A stretch of DNA of 64,000 nucleotides from Paracoccaceae bacterium (GTDB lineage: Bacteria; Pseudomonadota; Alphaproteobacteria; Rhodobacterales; Rhodobacteraceae): contig JAJEBQ010000049.1 of assembly GCA_022822495.1 (NCBI GenBank), positions 116,701-180,700 on the forward strand, read 5' to 3'. Made by a program: the position numbers and the translations under genes. Below the pieces are notes generated by a model. That model searched no databases. It saw only the letters and a list, made by a program, of their open reading frames with translations, and was not told the DNA's origin. Of the stretch, positions 36,245 through 45,500 are shown one piece after another (the stretch's first letter is position 1; each line of letters opens with the position of its first letter).

Positions 36245-36724
36245 ATGCGGTTAAGTACTAAGGGTAGGTATGCGATGGTTGCCATGACCGCATTGGCTTT
36301 GACGGATGATAATCGGTATACAAATCTGCTCAATATCGCCAACCAGCAGAAGATTTCGGTTACCTATCTCGAACAGTTGTTCATGAAGTTGAAAAAAGCC
36401 AATTTGGTTATTGCCTCAAGGGGTCCAACTGGTGGATATAAGCTAGCCAAAAAACCCAACGAAATTAGAATACTAAGGATATTGGAAGCAGTTGAAGAAC
36501 CAATGAATGCCTTGGAGACAGGCGCAGGTGTTTCGGGTGGTAGTTCTGGTACAAAGGCTCAATCACTGTCGAACAGATTATGGGAAGGGTTATCCGCCCA
36601 AGTCTATGTTTATCTTCATGGGATAAGGCTTTCAGATGTTATCAGTAATGATTTGGTGCCTTGCCCGGCTGTACCTGATTTACTTAATATTTATGAAAGC
36701 AATGAGCTTCAGAACCTATCTTGA
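36245..36724 (+). CDS. Rrf2/IscR-type regulator without cluster cysteines
   Basis: A 159-residue winged-helix regulator at the head of the suf operon, with a GGAGGGAAT ribosome-binding site. The N-terminal HTH (MRLSTKGRYAMVAMTALAL, VTYLEQLFMKLKKANLV and SRGPTGGYKLAKKP) is typical. IscR normally has three Cys between about residues 90 and 110 that hold a [2Fe-2S] cluster; here that loop reads GAGVSGGSSGTKAQSLSNRLW with none. The only Cys is near the C-terminus (VPCPAVP). It probably controls the downstream suf genes, but cluster sensing by the standard ligands is impossible. Alphaproteobacterial IscR relatives with fewer cysteines are known. Confidence 0.87.
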   Translation: MRLSTKGRYAMVAMTALALTDDNRYTNLLNIANQQKISVTYLEQLFMKLKKANLVIASRGPTGGYKLAKKPNEIRILRILEAVEEPMNALETGAGVSGGSSGTKAQSLSNRLWEGLSAQVYVYLHGIRLSDVISNDLVPCPAVPDLLNIYESNELQNLS

Positions 36725-37739
36725 CTGGAATGCAACAGCTCCGATAAGGAAAGAGGTATCTCAAGCCGTAAGCAATGCTATGAACCTTTGGGGCAACCCT
36801 TCTGCAATTTACCATGAGGGAAGGGAGGCAAAAGGTCTGATTGAAAAGGCTAGAGTAACGATCGGTGAAATCTGTGGGTTTTCACCAGAGGATGTTATCT
36901 TTACATCAGGAGCTACTGAAAGTGCAGCAATGGCCCTTCAAGACAAAGGATTGTTTGCTTCTGCCATTGAGCATGAATGTGTTAAATCATGGACTCATAA
37001 TTCTTTACCAGCCGATAAATTCGGGAGAGTAGAAGTTCAGTCACCACCCGATTCGTGCTTGCAACTTGCCAACGGAGAAACAGGTGTCATTCAATCCATT
37101 CCAAATCATCTTCATGTATCCGATGCTACCCAGGCATTGGGGAAAATACCAACCAAAGATCTCTTGGAGCGAGTGAAGATTGCATTTATTTCGGCCCACA
37201 AGATTGGGGGACTCAAGGGTGTTGGTGCAATATTAAAAAAAACCGATGCTGAAATCGCATGTGCAATTCGAGGAGGAGGGCAGGAATTCGGATTTCGTTC
37301 GGGTACAGAAAATGTTATCGGTATCGTAGCATTCGAGGCAGCACTTAAAGCGGCCGATAGGGATTTGAAGGATGGAGTATGGAGTCAGGTTCAAGAGCTC
37401 AGAGATTTATTTGAGGACACAATTTCTGATGCTGTAAAGGATGTTGTGGTTTTCGGCAAGGGTGTAGAAAGATTACCAAACACAAGTTATTTTGCCGCTT
37501 CAGGTTGGAAAAGTGAGCATCAAATCATAAATCTAGATTTGGCAGGTTTTGCAGTATCGGCAGGGTCGGCCTGTTCATCCGGGAAATTGCATTCTAGTGG
37601 AGTTCTTGAGGCAATGGGAATAGACCCTTACCTAATAACATCTGCTGTCAGGGTATCATTGGGACCAACCACAACAAAAGATGAAATCCTTAAATTTGCC
37701 CAGGTATGGATTAGGAAACTTAAAGGTATTAGTGATTGA
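36702..37739 (+). CDS. Cysteine desulfurase, NifS/IscS-like (class I)
   Basis: A PLP-dependent desulfurase of about 345 residues. The start at 36702 (MSFRTYLDWNATAPIRKEV) or 9 bases earlier overlaps the regulator gene by about 23 bases, indicating coupled translation; the longer frame from 36636 would add implausible hydrophobic residues. The PLP Lys is in FISAHKIGGLKGVGA and the sulfur-carrying Cys in SAGSACSSGKLHSSG, a class I long-loop type. Because sufS (class II) is also in the operon, the two may supply different acceptors. The slightly short length, compared with about 400 for IscS, matches the alphaproteobacterial suf-linked form. Confidence 0.9.
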   Translation: MSFRTYLDWNATAPIRKEVSQAVSNAMNLWGNPSAIYHEGREAKGLIEKARVTIGEICGFSPEDVIFTSGATESAAMALQDKGLFASAIEHECVKSWTHNSLPADKFGRVEVQSPPDSCLQLANGETGVIQSIPNHLHVSDATQALGKIPTKDLLERVKIAFISAHKIGGLKGVGAILKKTDAEIACAIRGGGQEFGFRSGTENVIGIVAFEAALKAADRDLKDGVWSQVQELRDLFEDTISDAVKDVVVFGKGVERLPNTSYFAASGWKSEHQIINLDLAGFAVSAGSACSSGKLHSSGVLEAMGIDPYLITSAVRVSLGPTTTKDEILKFAQVWIRKLKGISD

Positions 37740-37785
37740 TTGTTCCAGTTAAATTATAAGTAACGATATTGAAAGGATACTTTGT

Positions 37786-39300
37786 ATGGAGATGGCAAAA
37801 ATTAAAGAAGGTGTTGATGAAAGCACCTTGGAAACGGTCAAATCCGTTGGAGGCAAATACAAGCATGGCTGGAACACCGATATTGAAATGGAATTTGCTC
37901 CCAAGGGCCTCAACGAAGATATCGTGCGGTTAATTTCTGAAAAGAACTACGAACCTCAATGGATGACCGATTGGAGGCTAAGTGCCTTTGATAGATGGAA
38001 GGAAATGAAAGAACCAACCTGGGCCATGGTTAATTACCCGGAAATTGATTATCAAGATCAGTATTACTATGCCAAACCAAAGAGTATGGTAAAGCGACCC
38101 AAATCCCTTGATGAAGTAGATCCAAGTCTTTTGGAAACCTACCAAAAACTGGGAATTCCACTCAAAGAACAAATGGTGCTGGCTGGCGTTGAAGGCGCAG
38201 CGAGCTCACCGGCAGATACAAAAAAAGTTGCGGTTGATGCCGTGTTTGATTCTGTTTCTGTTGGCACAACTTTCCGCAAGGAGTTACAAAAAGCAGGTGT
38301 TATTTTCTGTCCCATTTCCGAAGCCATTGAAGAGCACCCTGAGTTGGTAAGAAAATATCTTGGATCTGTAGTACCTATTACCGATAACTATTTTGCGACC
38401 TTGAATTCTGCCGTATTTTCAGATGGTTCCTTTGTCTATGTACCACCTGGTGTGAGATGTCCCATGGAACTGTCAACCTACTTCCGAATCAATGCCGAAA
38501 ACACAGGACAATTTGAAAGAACATTAATCATTGCCGATGAGGGTTCCTATGTAAGTTACCTTGAGGGTTGTACTGCTCCACAAAGAGATACAACACAATT
38601 GCATGCCGCAGTCGTTGAACTGGTAGCCCTTGAAGATGCTGAAATAAAATATTCAACAGTCCAAAACTGGTTTCCAGGTGATGAAGAAGGGAAGGGAGGA
38701 ATCTACAATTTTGTTACCAAACGGGCTGATTGTCGCGGAGACCGTTCCCATGTCATGTGGACCCAGGTAGAAACAGGTTCTGCTGTTACCTGGAAATACC
38801 CATCCTGTATTCTTCGGGGCAAGGAATCCCAAGGTGAGTTTTATTCCATAGCAATAACAAACAACCTTCAGCAAGCTGATACGGGTACCAAAATGGTCCA
38901 TTTGGGTTCTGGTTCCAAATCTAGAATTGTTTCAAAGGGGATTTCGGCAGGTAAAGCCCAAAACACCTATCGTGGGTTGGTTTCAGTCCATCCTCGAGCA
39001 TCCAATTGTAGAAACTTTACACAATGTGACAGTTTATTGATTGGTAATACCTGTGGTGCACATACTGTTCCCTACATTGAGGTTAAGAACAATTCTTCCA
39101 GAGTTGAACATGAGGCTACCACATCAAAAGTTGATGAAGATCAGTTATTCTATTGTCGCCAAAGAGGTATTGATGAAGAGGCTTCTGTAGCTCTCGTTGT
39201 AAACGGCTTTTGTAAGGAAGTATTGCAATCACTCCCCATGGAATTTGCCATGGAAGCCCAGCAATTGGTTGCTATTTCCCTCGAAGGTTCAGTGGGTTAA
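37786..39300 (+). CDS. sufB: Fe-S cluster assembly protein SufB
   Basis: The 504-residue scaffold subunit of SufBC2D, on which clusters are built. Conserved SufB features are [66 protein letters not shown], and the C-terminal [16 protein letters not shown] with [19 protein letters not shown], which holds the Cys needed for activity. An AAAGGAT ribosome-binding site precedes the ATG. It is followed by a cupin gene and sufC, and lies after the regulator and class I desulfurase. Confidence 0.97.
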   Translation: MEMAKIKEGVDESTLETVKSVGGKYKHGWNTDIEMEFAPKGLNEDIVRLISEKNYEPQWMTDWRLSAFDRWKEMKEPTWAMVNYPEIDYQDQYYYAKPKSMVKRPKSLDEVDPSLLETYQKLGIPLKEQMVLAGVEGAASSPADTKKVAVDAVFDSVSVGTTFRKELQKAGVIFCPISEAIEEHPELVRKYLGSVVPITDNYFATLNSAVFSDGSFVYVPPGVRCPMELSTYFRINAENTGQFERTLIIADEGSYVSYLEGCTAPQRDTTQLHAAVVELVALEDAEIKYSTVQNWFPGDEEGKGGIYNFVTKRADCRGDRSHVMWTQVETGSAVTWKYPSCILRGKESQGEFYSIAITNNLQQADTGTKMVHLGSGSKSRIVSKGISAGKAQNTYRGLVSVHPRASNCRNFTQCDSLLIGNTCGAHTVPYIEVKNNSSRVEHEATTSKVDEDQLFYCRQRGIDEEASVALVVNGFCKEVLQSLPMEFAMEAQQLVAISLEGSVG

Positions 39301-39394
39301 ATCTTGACAAGAGAACTTTGTCAGACCACTTGAGCACCAGTAATAATTTGCACTCTGTCATCCTATTAAACTTCTGATATCTACGGAATCTGTT

Positions 39395-39928
39395 ATGGCA
39401 AATGAAAAAAAAGTAATTCATGTGGATTCCCTGAATCCATTTGATTTTACTCCGGAGAAATCAAACAAGTTTGGTGGCAAGACAGCTGATATTGGCAAGC
39501 CACTAGGCCTTCAGGGTTTGGGATGCAGATACCTGGAAGTGCAGCCGGGCCGAAGGGCCTTTCCCTTTCACAATCATTTGGGAAATGATGAAATGTTTGT
39601 CATTCTGAAAGGGCAGGGGGTATACCGCTATGGTGATAAGGAAATGACCATTTCTGCAGGTTCTGTTTGTGGAGCACCAAGGGGTGGTAAAGAAGGTGCT
39701 CACCAGATTATCAACAACAGTAACAAAGAGTTGAAATACCTCGCGATTTCGACATTAAACGATCCGGATATATGTGAATATCCTGACAGCAATAAAATAC
39801 TTGCCCTAGGAATTAAACCGGGCAATGATTTCATGTCAGCTTATTTGAAGTATATTGGTTTGATGGATTCACAGGTCAAATACTTTCATGGCGAGGAAGA
39901 GTGGGCATCACCTTCGGATAACCCATGA
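39395..39928 (+). CDS. Cupin-domain protein inside the suf operon
   Basis: A 177-residue single-domain cupin. Motif 1 is FPFHNHLGNDEMFVILKGQG (with the His-x-His and Glu metal ligands) and motif 2 is GAPRGGKEGAHQIINNS (third His). The sequence after it, LKYLAISTLNDPDICEYPDS, resembles a cupin subfamily annotated as sugar-phosphate isomerase-like or just 'cupin'. Lying between sufB and sufC, it interrupts the usual sufBCD order. A metal-binding or redox-sensing role in iron-sulfur assembly is conceivable but unproven. It has 94 bases before it, enough for its own promoter, though I see none that is clear. Confidence 0.82.
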   Translation: MANEKKVIHVDSLNPFDFTPEKSNKFGGKTADIGKPLGLQGLGCRYLEVQPGRRAFPFHNHLGNDEMFVILKGQGVYRYGDKEMTISAGSVCGAPRGGKEGAHQIINNSNKELKYLAISTLNDPDICEYPDSNKILALGIKPGNDFMSAYLKYIGLMDSQVKYFHGEEEWASPSDNP

Positions 39929-39976
39929 TTCATCTTATCAAGTTTACGACATCGCAACTGAACTAAGGAGTTATTT

Positions 39977-40735
39977 TTGTTAAATATTGAAGACTTACAT
40001 GCACACCTTGAAGAGGAAAAAAAACCTATACTTAAAGGTGTAAACCTCAAGGTCCATCCAGGTGAGGTTCATGCAATCATGGGCCCTAATGGATCGGGCA
40101 AATCAACCCTATCGTATATAATTTCAGGACGGGACGGGTATGAGGTTTCAAAAGGTTCAATTGTATATAATGATGAAGATATTCTTGATCTTGAGCCAGA
40201 GGAGAGAGCAACCAAGGGTATATTTCTTGCTTTTCAGTATCCGGTTGAAATCCCCGGTGTTGGTAACATGACCTTTTTGCGTACTGCCTATAACTCATTG
40301 CAGAAAGCCCGTAACGAAGAAGAAATCTCGGCCAGTGATTTTCTAAAATTAGTCCGCCAAAAAGCTTCGGAGCTCAATATTGGCCCGGATCTTCTGAAAA
40401 GACCTGTTAATTACGGGTTTTCTGGAGGTGAAAAGAAGCGTAACGAAATTTTACAAATGGCTGTACTGGAACCGTCCTTATGTGTCTTGGATGAAACAGA
40501 CTCAGGCTTGGATATAGATGCGATGAAGCAGGTCTCCAAAGGAGTAAATGCATTGCGAAGCCCGAATCGTGCGATTGTTGTCATTACCCATTATCAAAGA
40601 TTGTTGAACCACATCAAGCCTGACATCGTACATGTTATGGTCGATGGGAAAATTGTTCAATCTGGCGGTGCCAATCTTGCCCTTGATATCGAAAACAATG
40701 GTTATGCAAATATTCTTAATAACCTCAACAATTAG
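39977..40735 (+). CDS. sufC: Fe-S assembly ATPase SufC
   Basis: A 252-residue ABC-type ATPase that drives the SufBCD complex but is not a transporter. Walker A is GPNGSGKST, the signature FSGGEKKRNE and Walker B CVLDETDSGLD are intact, and the H-loop is in VVITHYQRLL. Translation starts at TTG 39977 after a textbook AAGGAG; no ATG fits. sufD follows 56 bases downstream. Confidence 0.97.
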   Translation: MLNIEDLHAHLEEEKKPILKGVNLKVHPGEVHAIMGPNGSGKSTLSYIISGRDGYEVSKGSIVYNDEDILDLEPEERATKGIFLAFQYPVEIPGVGNMTFLRTAYNSLQKARNEEEISASDFLKLVRQKASELNIGPDLLKRPVNYGFSGGEKKRNEILQMAVLEPSLCVLDETDSGLDIDAMKQVSKGVNALRSPNRAIVVITHYQRLLNHIKPDIVHVMVDGKIVQSGGANLALDIENNGYANILNNLNN

Positions 40736-40791
40736 ATCTTTATCCCTGATAACTGTCTCCCGAATTACGATAAATATGAGATGATTCCAAT

Positions 40792-42021
40792 ATGACTGAT
40801 GTGGTTGAACATAATTACAAATTTCCCAACAGAGGAGATGAATACTGGAGATTTACGAAACCTGATCAGTTTATTGAGATAACAGCGAGGTCAACGCAGA
40901 ATAAATTACCAGGACTGATTAAATCAGTTGCTATCAAGGCTCAAAAACCTACCCCAGCAAGAACTGGTTTTCTTAATGATGTCAGCAATATTGGCATACT
41001 TTTTCAACCCGATGAAATTATATATTGCAACAATGGCAAAAAGGTGGGCAAAACTCTTGAGATTGGTCATTTAAACAAGGCTGATGGAGGAGCATCCTGG
41101 GCTACTGAAATTACTGGTGTGATTTCAAAGAAAATGCAAAAACCAATTCCTCGACCTTTTGCAAAATATTGTGTCGACAACAGTCAAAATGGCTTTTGTA
41201 TTTGGGCCAAGGAAAAAAACTCAGAACCAGTATTTTTGACCTATGGAGACGGGTTTGCAGAAAATGATTTTTTGCTTCATAATGTCATCAAAGTCTCATC
41301 TGGCGCCAGCTTGACGCTGGTTGAAATTGGCAACCCCTGGACAGGTGTTAACCAAGTCAATGAAGTTCATATTGAGCCAAAGGGTGAATTCAATCACATC
41401 CGGCTTGCTTACGAAAACCCTGAGGCCAAAAGTATTGTCCATCAATATGCAAAAGTTGATGAAAGTGCGTCGCTAAAATCTTTTTCACTCTATGGCAACA
41501 CTCCAATGGCAAGAAATGAACACATAATCGAGCTTCTGGAAGATAACGCCAGCGCCTATGTTTCAGGTATATTTGTTGGCAATGGGCAGGTTTCACAGGA
41601 TGATACAGTATTTATTCATCACGAGGGTTTGAACGGTACCAGTCGACAGGTGTTTCGAAAAGTATTAAACGGAGGTGCCACAGGCGTGTTTCAGGGAAAA
41701 ATACATGTCAACCCAGGGGCACAGAAAACAGACGGCTACCAAAAAAGTCAAGCCCTGCTTCTTGATGAAAAAAGTCAATTTCTGGTAAAGCCGGAGTTGG
41801 AAATTTATGCCGATGATGTTTCCTGTTCCCATGGTTCAACTTGTGGTAGCATTGACACCGATGCACTCTATTACCTGCGATCAAGAGGCATCTGCAAACA
41901 GGAAGCAACTTCCATGTTGTCCCTTGGGTTTCTGAAAGAAGTTCTTGAAGAGATTGAAAACAAGGCTATTGCCGAGGGCTTGGAGGAAGTGCTAACCGAA
42001 CTGGTCAACGATGGCATCTGA
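40792..42021 (+). CDS. sufD: Fe-S assembly protein SufD
   Basis: The 409-residue partner subunit of SufB, sharing its beta-helix fold. The N-terminus contains GDEYWRFTKPDQF, and the C-terminal core has GKIHVNPGAQKTDGYQKSQA, EIYADDVSCSHGSTCGSID and ALYYLRSRGICKQEA, with the conserved His in SCSHG. It heterodimerises with SufB to build [4Fe-4S] clusters. Its stop codon overlaps the start of the following membrane-protein gene by one base (TGATG), so the operon continues without a break. Confidence 0.96.
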   Translation: MTDVVEHNYKFPNRGDEYWRFTKPDQFIEITARSTQNKLPGLIKSVAIKAQKPTPARTGFLNDVSNIGILFQPDEIIYCNNGKKVGKTLEIGHLNKADGGASWATEITGVISKKMQKPIPRPFAKYCVDNSQNGFCIWAKEKNSEPVFLTYGDGFAENDFLLHNVIKVSSGASLTLVEIGNPWTGVNQVNEVHIEPKGEFNHIRLAYENPEAKSIVHQYAKVDESASLKSFSLYGNTPMARNEHIIELLEDNASAYVSGIFVGNGQVSQDDTVFIHHEGLNGTSRQVFRKVLNGGATGVFQGKIHVNPGAQKTDGYQKSQALLLDEKSQFLVKPELEIYADDVSCSHGSTCGSIDTDALYYLRSRGICKQEATSMLSLGFLKEVLEEIENKAIAEGLEEVLTELVNDGI

Positions 42022-42509
42022 TGTCAATAGTTAAAGATACTTTTTTGACATACAGGGCACCCAGAAAGACAATAAAATCCATAATCACTTCGTCTGGAGA
42101 ATCACAAGCTCTATTATTTTTGATTTTGGGGTCAATCCTGCATTTCTTTGGGTCCATTCCATTTTTGATAAAATCTTCCGGTGATGTAGCCTTGACTGTT
42201 TTTCTTTCAGCTAATTTTATAGGTGTAGTAATTTTGGCTCCTCTGATATTTTATTTTTTTGCGGTATTGGGTAAGTTGGGAGCTGTGGTCATAGGCTGGA
42301 AAATTAGCTGGATGCACTCTAGAATTGCCCTTTTTTGGGCCTTATACGTAGTATTCCCACTGACCATGGTACGTGGGTTGCTTTCATATGCACCAAAAAC
42401 TTATGATGAAACACTGCAAGTTGTTCTTTCATTTACTATCTTTGCTATATTTCTATTCTATTGGTTTGTTGGCATGAATGAAGCAAACAAGTTAAAAGTT
42501 GGAGCATGA
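42021..42509 (+). CDS. Yip1-like integral membrane protein, first of a pair
   Basis: A 162-residue membrane protein with four or five hydrophobic spans (LLFLILGSILHFFGSIPFL, VFLSANFIGVVILAPLIFYF, LFWALYVVFPLTM and VVLSFTIFAIFLFYWFVG). The arrangement and N-terminal SIVKDTFLTYRAPRKTI resemble the Yip1 family, although the similarity is low. It is translationally coupled to sufD (1-base overlap) and to the next gene (4-base overlap). Pairs of such genes between sufD and sufS appear in other alphaproteobacteria. Function is unknown; a membrane site for cluster handling is speculative. Confidence 0.72.
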   Translation: MSIVKDTFLTYRAPRKTIKSIITSSGESQALLFLILGSILHFFGSIPFLIKSSGDVALTVFLSANFIGVVILAPLIFYFFAVLGKLGAVVIGWKISWMHSRIALFWALYVVFPLTMVRGLLSYAPKTYDETLQVVLSFTIFAIFLFYWFVGMNEANKLKVGA

Positions 42510-43078
42510 ATAGTTTTCGGCAATTACTATTAACATCCCTCAGGGAACCCAGGACGGGAGCAAGGCAAACACAACAATTTGCCATACCTAGGTCTGAACT
42601 TTTTATGTTAGCAGCCCTAGTCTGCCTGGCTGGGTCCATTTTTACATCTGTCCAAATCGAATTGTTTCCAGCAGGAGAAGCACCTGCATTTCCCCTTGGC
42701 ATGATTTCTCCCTTTTCAGTAACTCTTTATAGTTTCATGAGCTTTGCCATTTTGATACTTGGCACCTTCCTTGTTGGCAAGTTATTTGGCGGTCAAGGGA
42801 CTTTAGAACGCACGTTATTCACTCTTACCCTTATTCAAACCATAATGGTTGGCATTCAAATCATAAACATCGCTTTTGGTATTTTACTTCCACAATTGAT
42901 TTCAAATTGGATTGGAATAGCTGGTTTTGCCTACTTCATTTTTCTTTTTTGTATTTTTGTTGCTGAATTGCACGGATTCAGGTCGCCATTGATGGTATTT
43001 TTGGGTTCAATCGGTTTTTTTCTTATACTGATCTTGATCCTTGGCTCAATGGTCGTTTGGTTGATGTCAAGTGTTTAA
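42506..43078 (+). CDS. Yip1-like integral membrane protein, second of a pair
   Basis: A 190-residue membrane protein with five predicted spans (LFMLAALVCLAGSIFTSV, VTLYSFMSFAILILGTFLVG, FTLTLIQTIMVGIQIINIAF, GIAGFAYFIFLFCIFVAE and the final FLGSIGFFLILILILGSMVV). The N-terminal SFRQLLLTSLREPRTGARQ, an amphipathic lead-in, is a mark of alphaproteobacterial Yip1 proteins. It begins in the ATGA overlap with the preceding gene and overlaps sufS by 8 bases. The partnership with sufD and sufS suggests co-regulation by iron, but no activity is known. Confidence 0.75.
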   Translation: MNSFRQLLLTSLREPRTGARQTQQFAIPRSELFMLAALVCLAGSIFTSVQIELFPAGEAPAFPLGMISPFSVTLYSFMSFAILILGTFLVGKLFGGQGTLERTLFTLTLIQTIMVGIQIINIAFGILLPQLISNWIGIAGFAYFIFLFCIFVAELHGFRSPLMVFLGSIGFFLILILILGSMVVWLMSSV

Positions 43079-44300
43079 TTCGGATGAACTCACAAGGATA
43101 AGGAAAGATTTTCCTATCCTGCAAACCCAAATAAACAATCATCAACTTGTTTATTTGGATAATGGGTCTTCAGCTCAAAAACCCAAACAAGTTATAGATG
43201 CTGTCGGTCAATTTTATCAGAGTGAATATGCCAATGTTCATCGGGGTCTACATCACTTATCAAATCTTGCTACGGAAAAGTACGAAAATGTAAGAGGTAC
43301 AATAGCTCGGTTTATCAATGCCCGAAAGGAAAGTGAAATCGTTTATACTTCTGGAACTACCGAAGGTATTAACCTTGTAGCTTATAGTTGGGCTTGGTCG
43401 CACATGGAGGCAGGTGACGAAATTATTCTATCAATATTGGAACACCATGCCAATATTGTTCCTTGGAATTTTTTACGGGAACGTAAGGGGATCGTCATAA
43501 AATGGGTTGAAACAGACCAATATGGAAATTTGGACCCTACAGACTTTGAAGCCAAAATAACTGATAAAACAAAATTGATTTCGGTTACGCAGATGTCGAA
43601 TGTTTTGGGTACGGTTGTGGATGTCAAAGCCATAATTGATATAGCCCATCGTTCCGGGATCCCTGTATTGGTAGACGCTTCACAATCAGCAGTTCATCAG
43701 ACCATAGATGTACAGGACTTGGATGTAGATTTTCTTGTGATAACTGGCCATAAAATGTATGGCCCAACTGCTTCCGGTGCCTTGTATGTAAAAGAAGATC
43801 TGTTGGTCGATTTTGTACCCTTCAAGGGTGGAGGTGACATGATTGGTGAGGTCGGAAGAGATAAAATAACTTATGCCAAACCTCCTAAAATGCTTGAAGC
43901 AGGTACACCAGCCATAGCGCAGATGATAGGTTTGGGTGTTGCCATTGATTATGTCACTGAACTGGGAATGGAGAGAATCAAAGAGTACGAAGAATCAGTC
44001 AAAAATTATGCCCTGGAACGATTTAAGGATTTGAACTGGCTAAAATTGTATGGCACACCAAAGAAGCAGGCTGCAATATTTTCTTTTTCATTGGGTGAGA
44101 TAGCTCATCCACATGATTTATCAACAATCCTTGATCAAAGAGGTATTGCCGTGCGAGCAGGGCATCATTGTGCCCAACCATTGATGGAATATTTGGGGGT
44201 CAATGCGACCTGCAGAGCTTCATTTGCCCTTTATAACACTAAAGAAGAGGTTGATAAACTGGTTGACGGGCTGGTTCTTTGCCGGAAATTGTTCCAATAA
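43071..44300 (+). CDS. sufS: Cysteine desulfurase SufS (class II)
   Basis: A 409-residue PLP enzyme that releases sulfur from cysteine for SufB. Start is GTG 43071, overlapping the previous gene by 8 bases. Typical SufS features are IRKDFPILQTQIN, LVYLDNGSSAQKPKQVIDA, ANVHRGLHHLSNLATE, the PLP Lys in FLVITGHKMYGPTASGALY and the active-site Cys in GIAVRAGHHCAQPLMEYLG. sufE/sufU is not next to it. It ends the iron-sulfur operon; phoR follows with a separate 39-base gap. Confidence 0.96.
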   Translation: MFNSDELTRIRKDFPILQTQINNHQLVYLDNGSSAQKPKQVIDAVGQFYQSEYANVHRGLHHLSNLATEKYENVRGTIARFINARKESEIVYTSGTTEGINLVAYSWAWSHMEAGDEIILSILEHHANIVPWNFLRERKGIVIKWVETDQYGNLDPTDFEAKITDKTKLISVTQMSNVLGTVVDVKAIIDIAHRSGIPVLVDASQSAVHQTIDVQDLDVDFLVITGHKMYGPTASGALYVKEDLLVDFVPFKGGGDMIGEVGRDKITYAKPPKMLEAGTPAIAQMIGLGVAIDYVTELGMERIKEYEESVKNYALERFKDLNWLKLYGTPKKQAAIFSFSLGEIAHPHDLSTILDQRGIAVRAGHHCAQPLMEYLGVNATCRASFALYNTKEEVDKLVDGLVLCRKLFQ

Positions 44301-44339
44301 TCCTATTTCCGGATAGGTGTTCGAGTATAATCAAGTAAA

Positions 44340-45401
44340 ATGTACAAATCTTCGGGTAATTTGCAGGAAATCATAAATGGTCTCCCCATACCTGTCCTAC
44401 TGATTGACAAATCCGTGCAAATCATTTCAGCAAATAATGAAGCAACGCAATATTTTAACTCAAACTTGGTCGGCAATTCACTTTTCTTGCTATTTAGGCA
44501 GCCGGAAGTGTTGAACAGTATCAGCAATTCGTTTTCGGAAGGGGTGGTTAAAGTAGCTACAGTAAATCAATCTCAAAGTGAAATTGATATTACTCTAAAA
44601 CTCATGTTTAACCCAGTAGTTTTGAATGAGAAAGGAGAGAAGGGGTTGCTAATTTCCTTGGTTGACGAAACGATCCGAGGAAGTGCCGAAGAAATGAGAA
44701 GGGACTTTGTGGCCAACGTTAGTCATGAGTTGAAAACGCCTTTAACGTCACTTTCTGGATTTATCGAAACCCTTAAAAATGAAAGCTGGGAGGATCAAGT
44801 TACCCGTCACAGATTTCTTGAGATAATGGAAAAGGAAGCTGATCAAATGACCAGTCTTGTTCGTGACTTATTATCTCTTTCAAAAGCAGAAGTAATTGAA
44901 GGAACCAAACCCTCCAGTGAAGTAAATCTCTGTGAGGTATTGGATTTAGCCAAGAATGCCCTCAGACCATTATCAAAAAAGTACAATACTGTGATAAACT
45001 TAAAGGGGTTGGAGCAAGAGATTTTTGTTTGTGGTGATAATGATCAGCTAATCCAGGTGTTCAGAAACCTATTTGAAAATTCATTGAAATATGGTGCCAA
45101 AAACAGTTCCGTAGAAGTGTATTCAACTGAAATGGTCAATGAGCAAAATTCAGGCCATACTTTGCTTCGGATTGATATCAGGGACTATGGTAAGGGTTTT
45201 GACCCCGTTCATGTATCAAGGCTTACTGAACGGTTTTACAGGATTGACAAGCATAGGTCACAGGAAGTTGGGGGTACTGGGTTGGGGCTGGCAATTGTCA
45301 AACATATTCTGAATCGCCATCATGGTCGGCTGGAAATTGAGAGTGAGATAGGAAAAGGTAGTGTTTTCTCGGTAATTCTACCAAAGATAAACCAAGGGTA
45401 G
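44340..45401 (+). CDS. phoR: Phosphate-regulon sensor kinase PhoR, without membrane segments
   Basis: Histidine kinase of 353 residues. An N-terminal PAS-like domain (EIINGLPIPVLLIDKSVQII) replaces the transmembrane region of the enterobacterial protein. Catalytic motifs are complete: H-box FVANVSHELKTPLTSLSGF, N-box FRNLFENSLKYG, G1 DYGKGFDPV and G2 GGTGLGLAIVKHIL. It should phosphorylate PhoB, encoded at the end of the same operon, and be restrained by PhoU and PstB. No hydrophobic stretch is present and sufS ends 39 bases upstream, so a missed membrane domain is excluded. Confidence 0.9.
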   Translation: MYKSSGNLQEIINGLPIPVLLIDKSVQIISANNEATQYFNSNLVGNSLFLLFRQPEVLNSISNSFSEGVVKVATVNQSQSEIDITLKLMFNPVVLNEKGEKGLLISLVDETIRGSAEEMRRDFVANVSHELKTPLTSLSGFIETLKNESWEDQVTRHRFLEIMEKEADQMTSLVRDLLSLSKAEVIEGTKPSSEVNLCEVLDLAKNALRPLSKKYNTVINLKGLEQEIFVCGDNDQLIQVFRNLFENSLKYGAKNSSVEVYSTEMVNEQNSGHTLLRIDIRDYGKGFDPVHVSRLTERFYRIDKHRSQEVGGTGLGLAIVKHILNRHHGRLEIESEIGKGSVFSVILPKINQG

Positions 45402-45500
45402 AATAATCAAGTTATGGGATAGAGGTATATTTCATAAAATTTTCACGTAACAATATGTATGGGACAGTGTAAATAACTATATCAAGGGAACTAAATTTAT

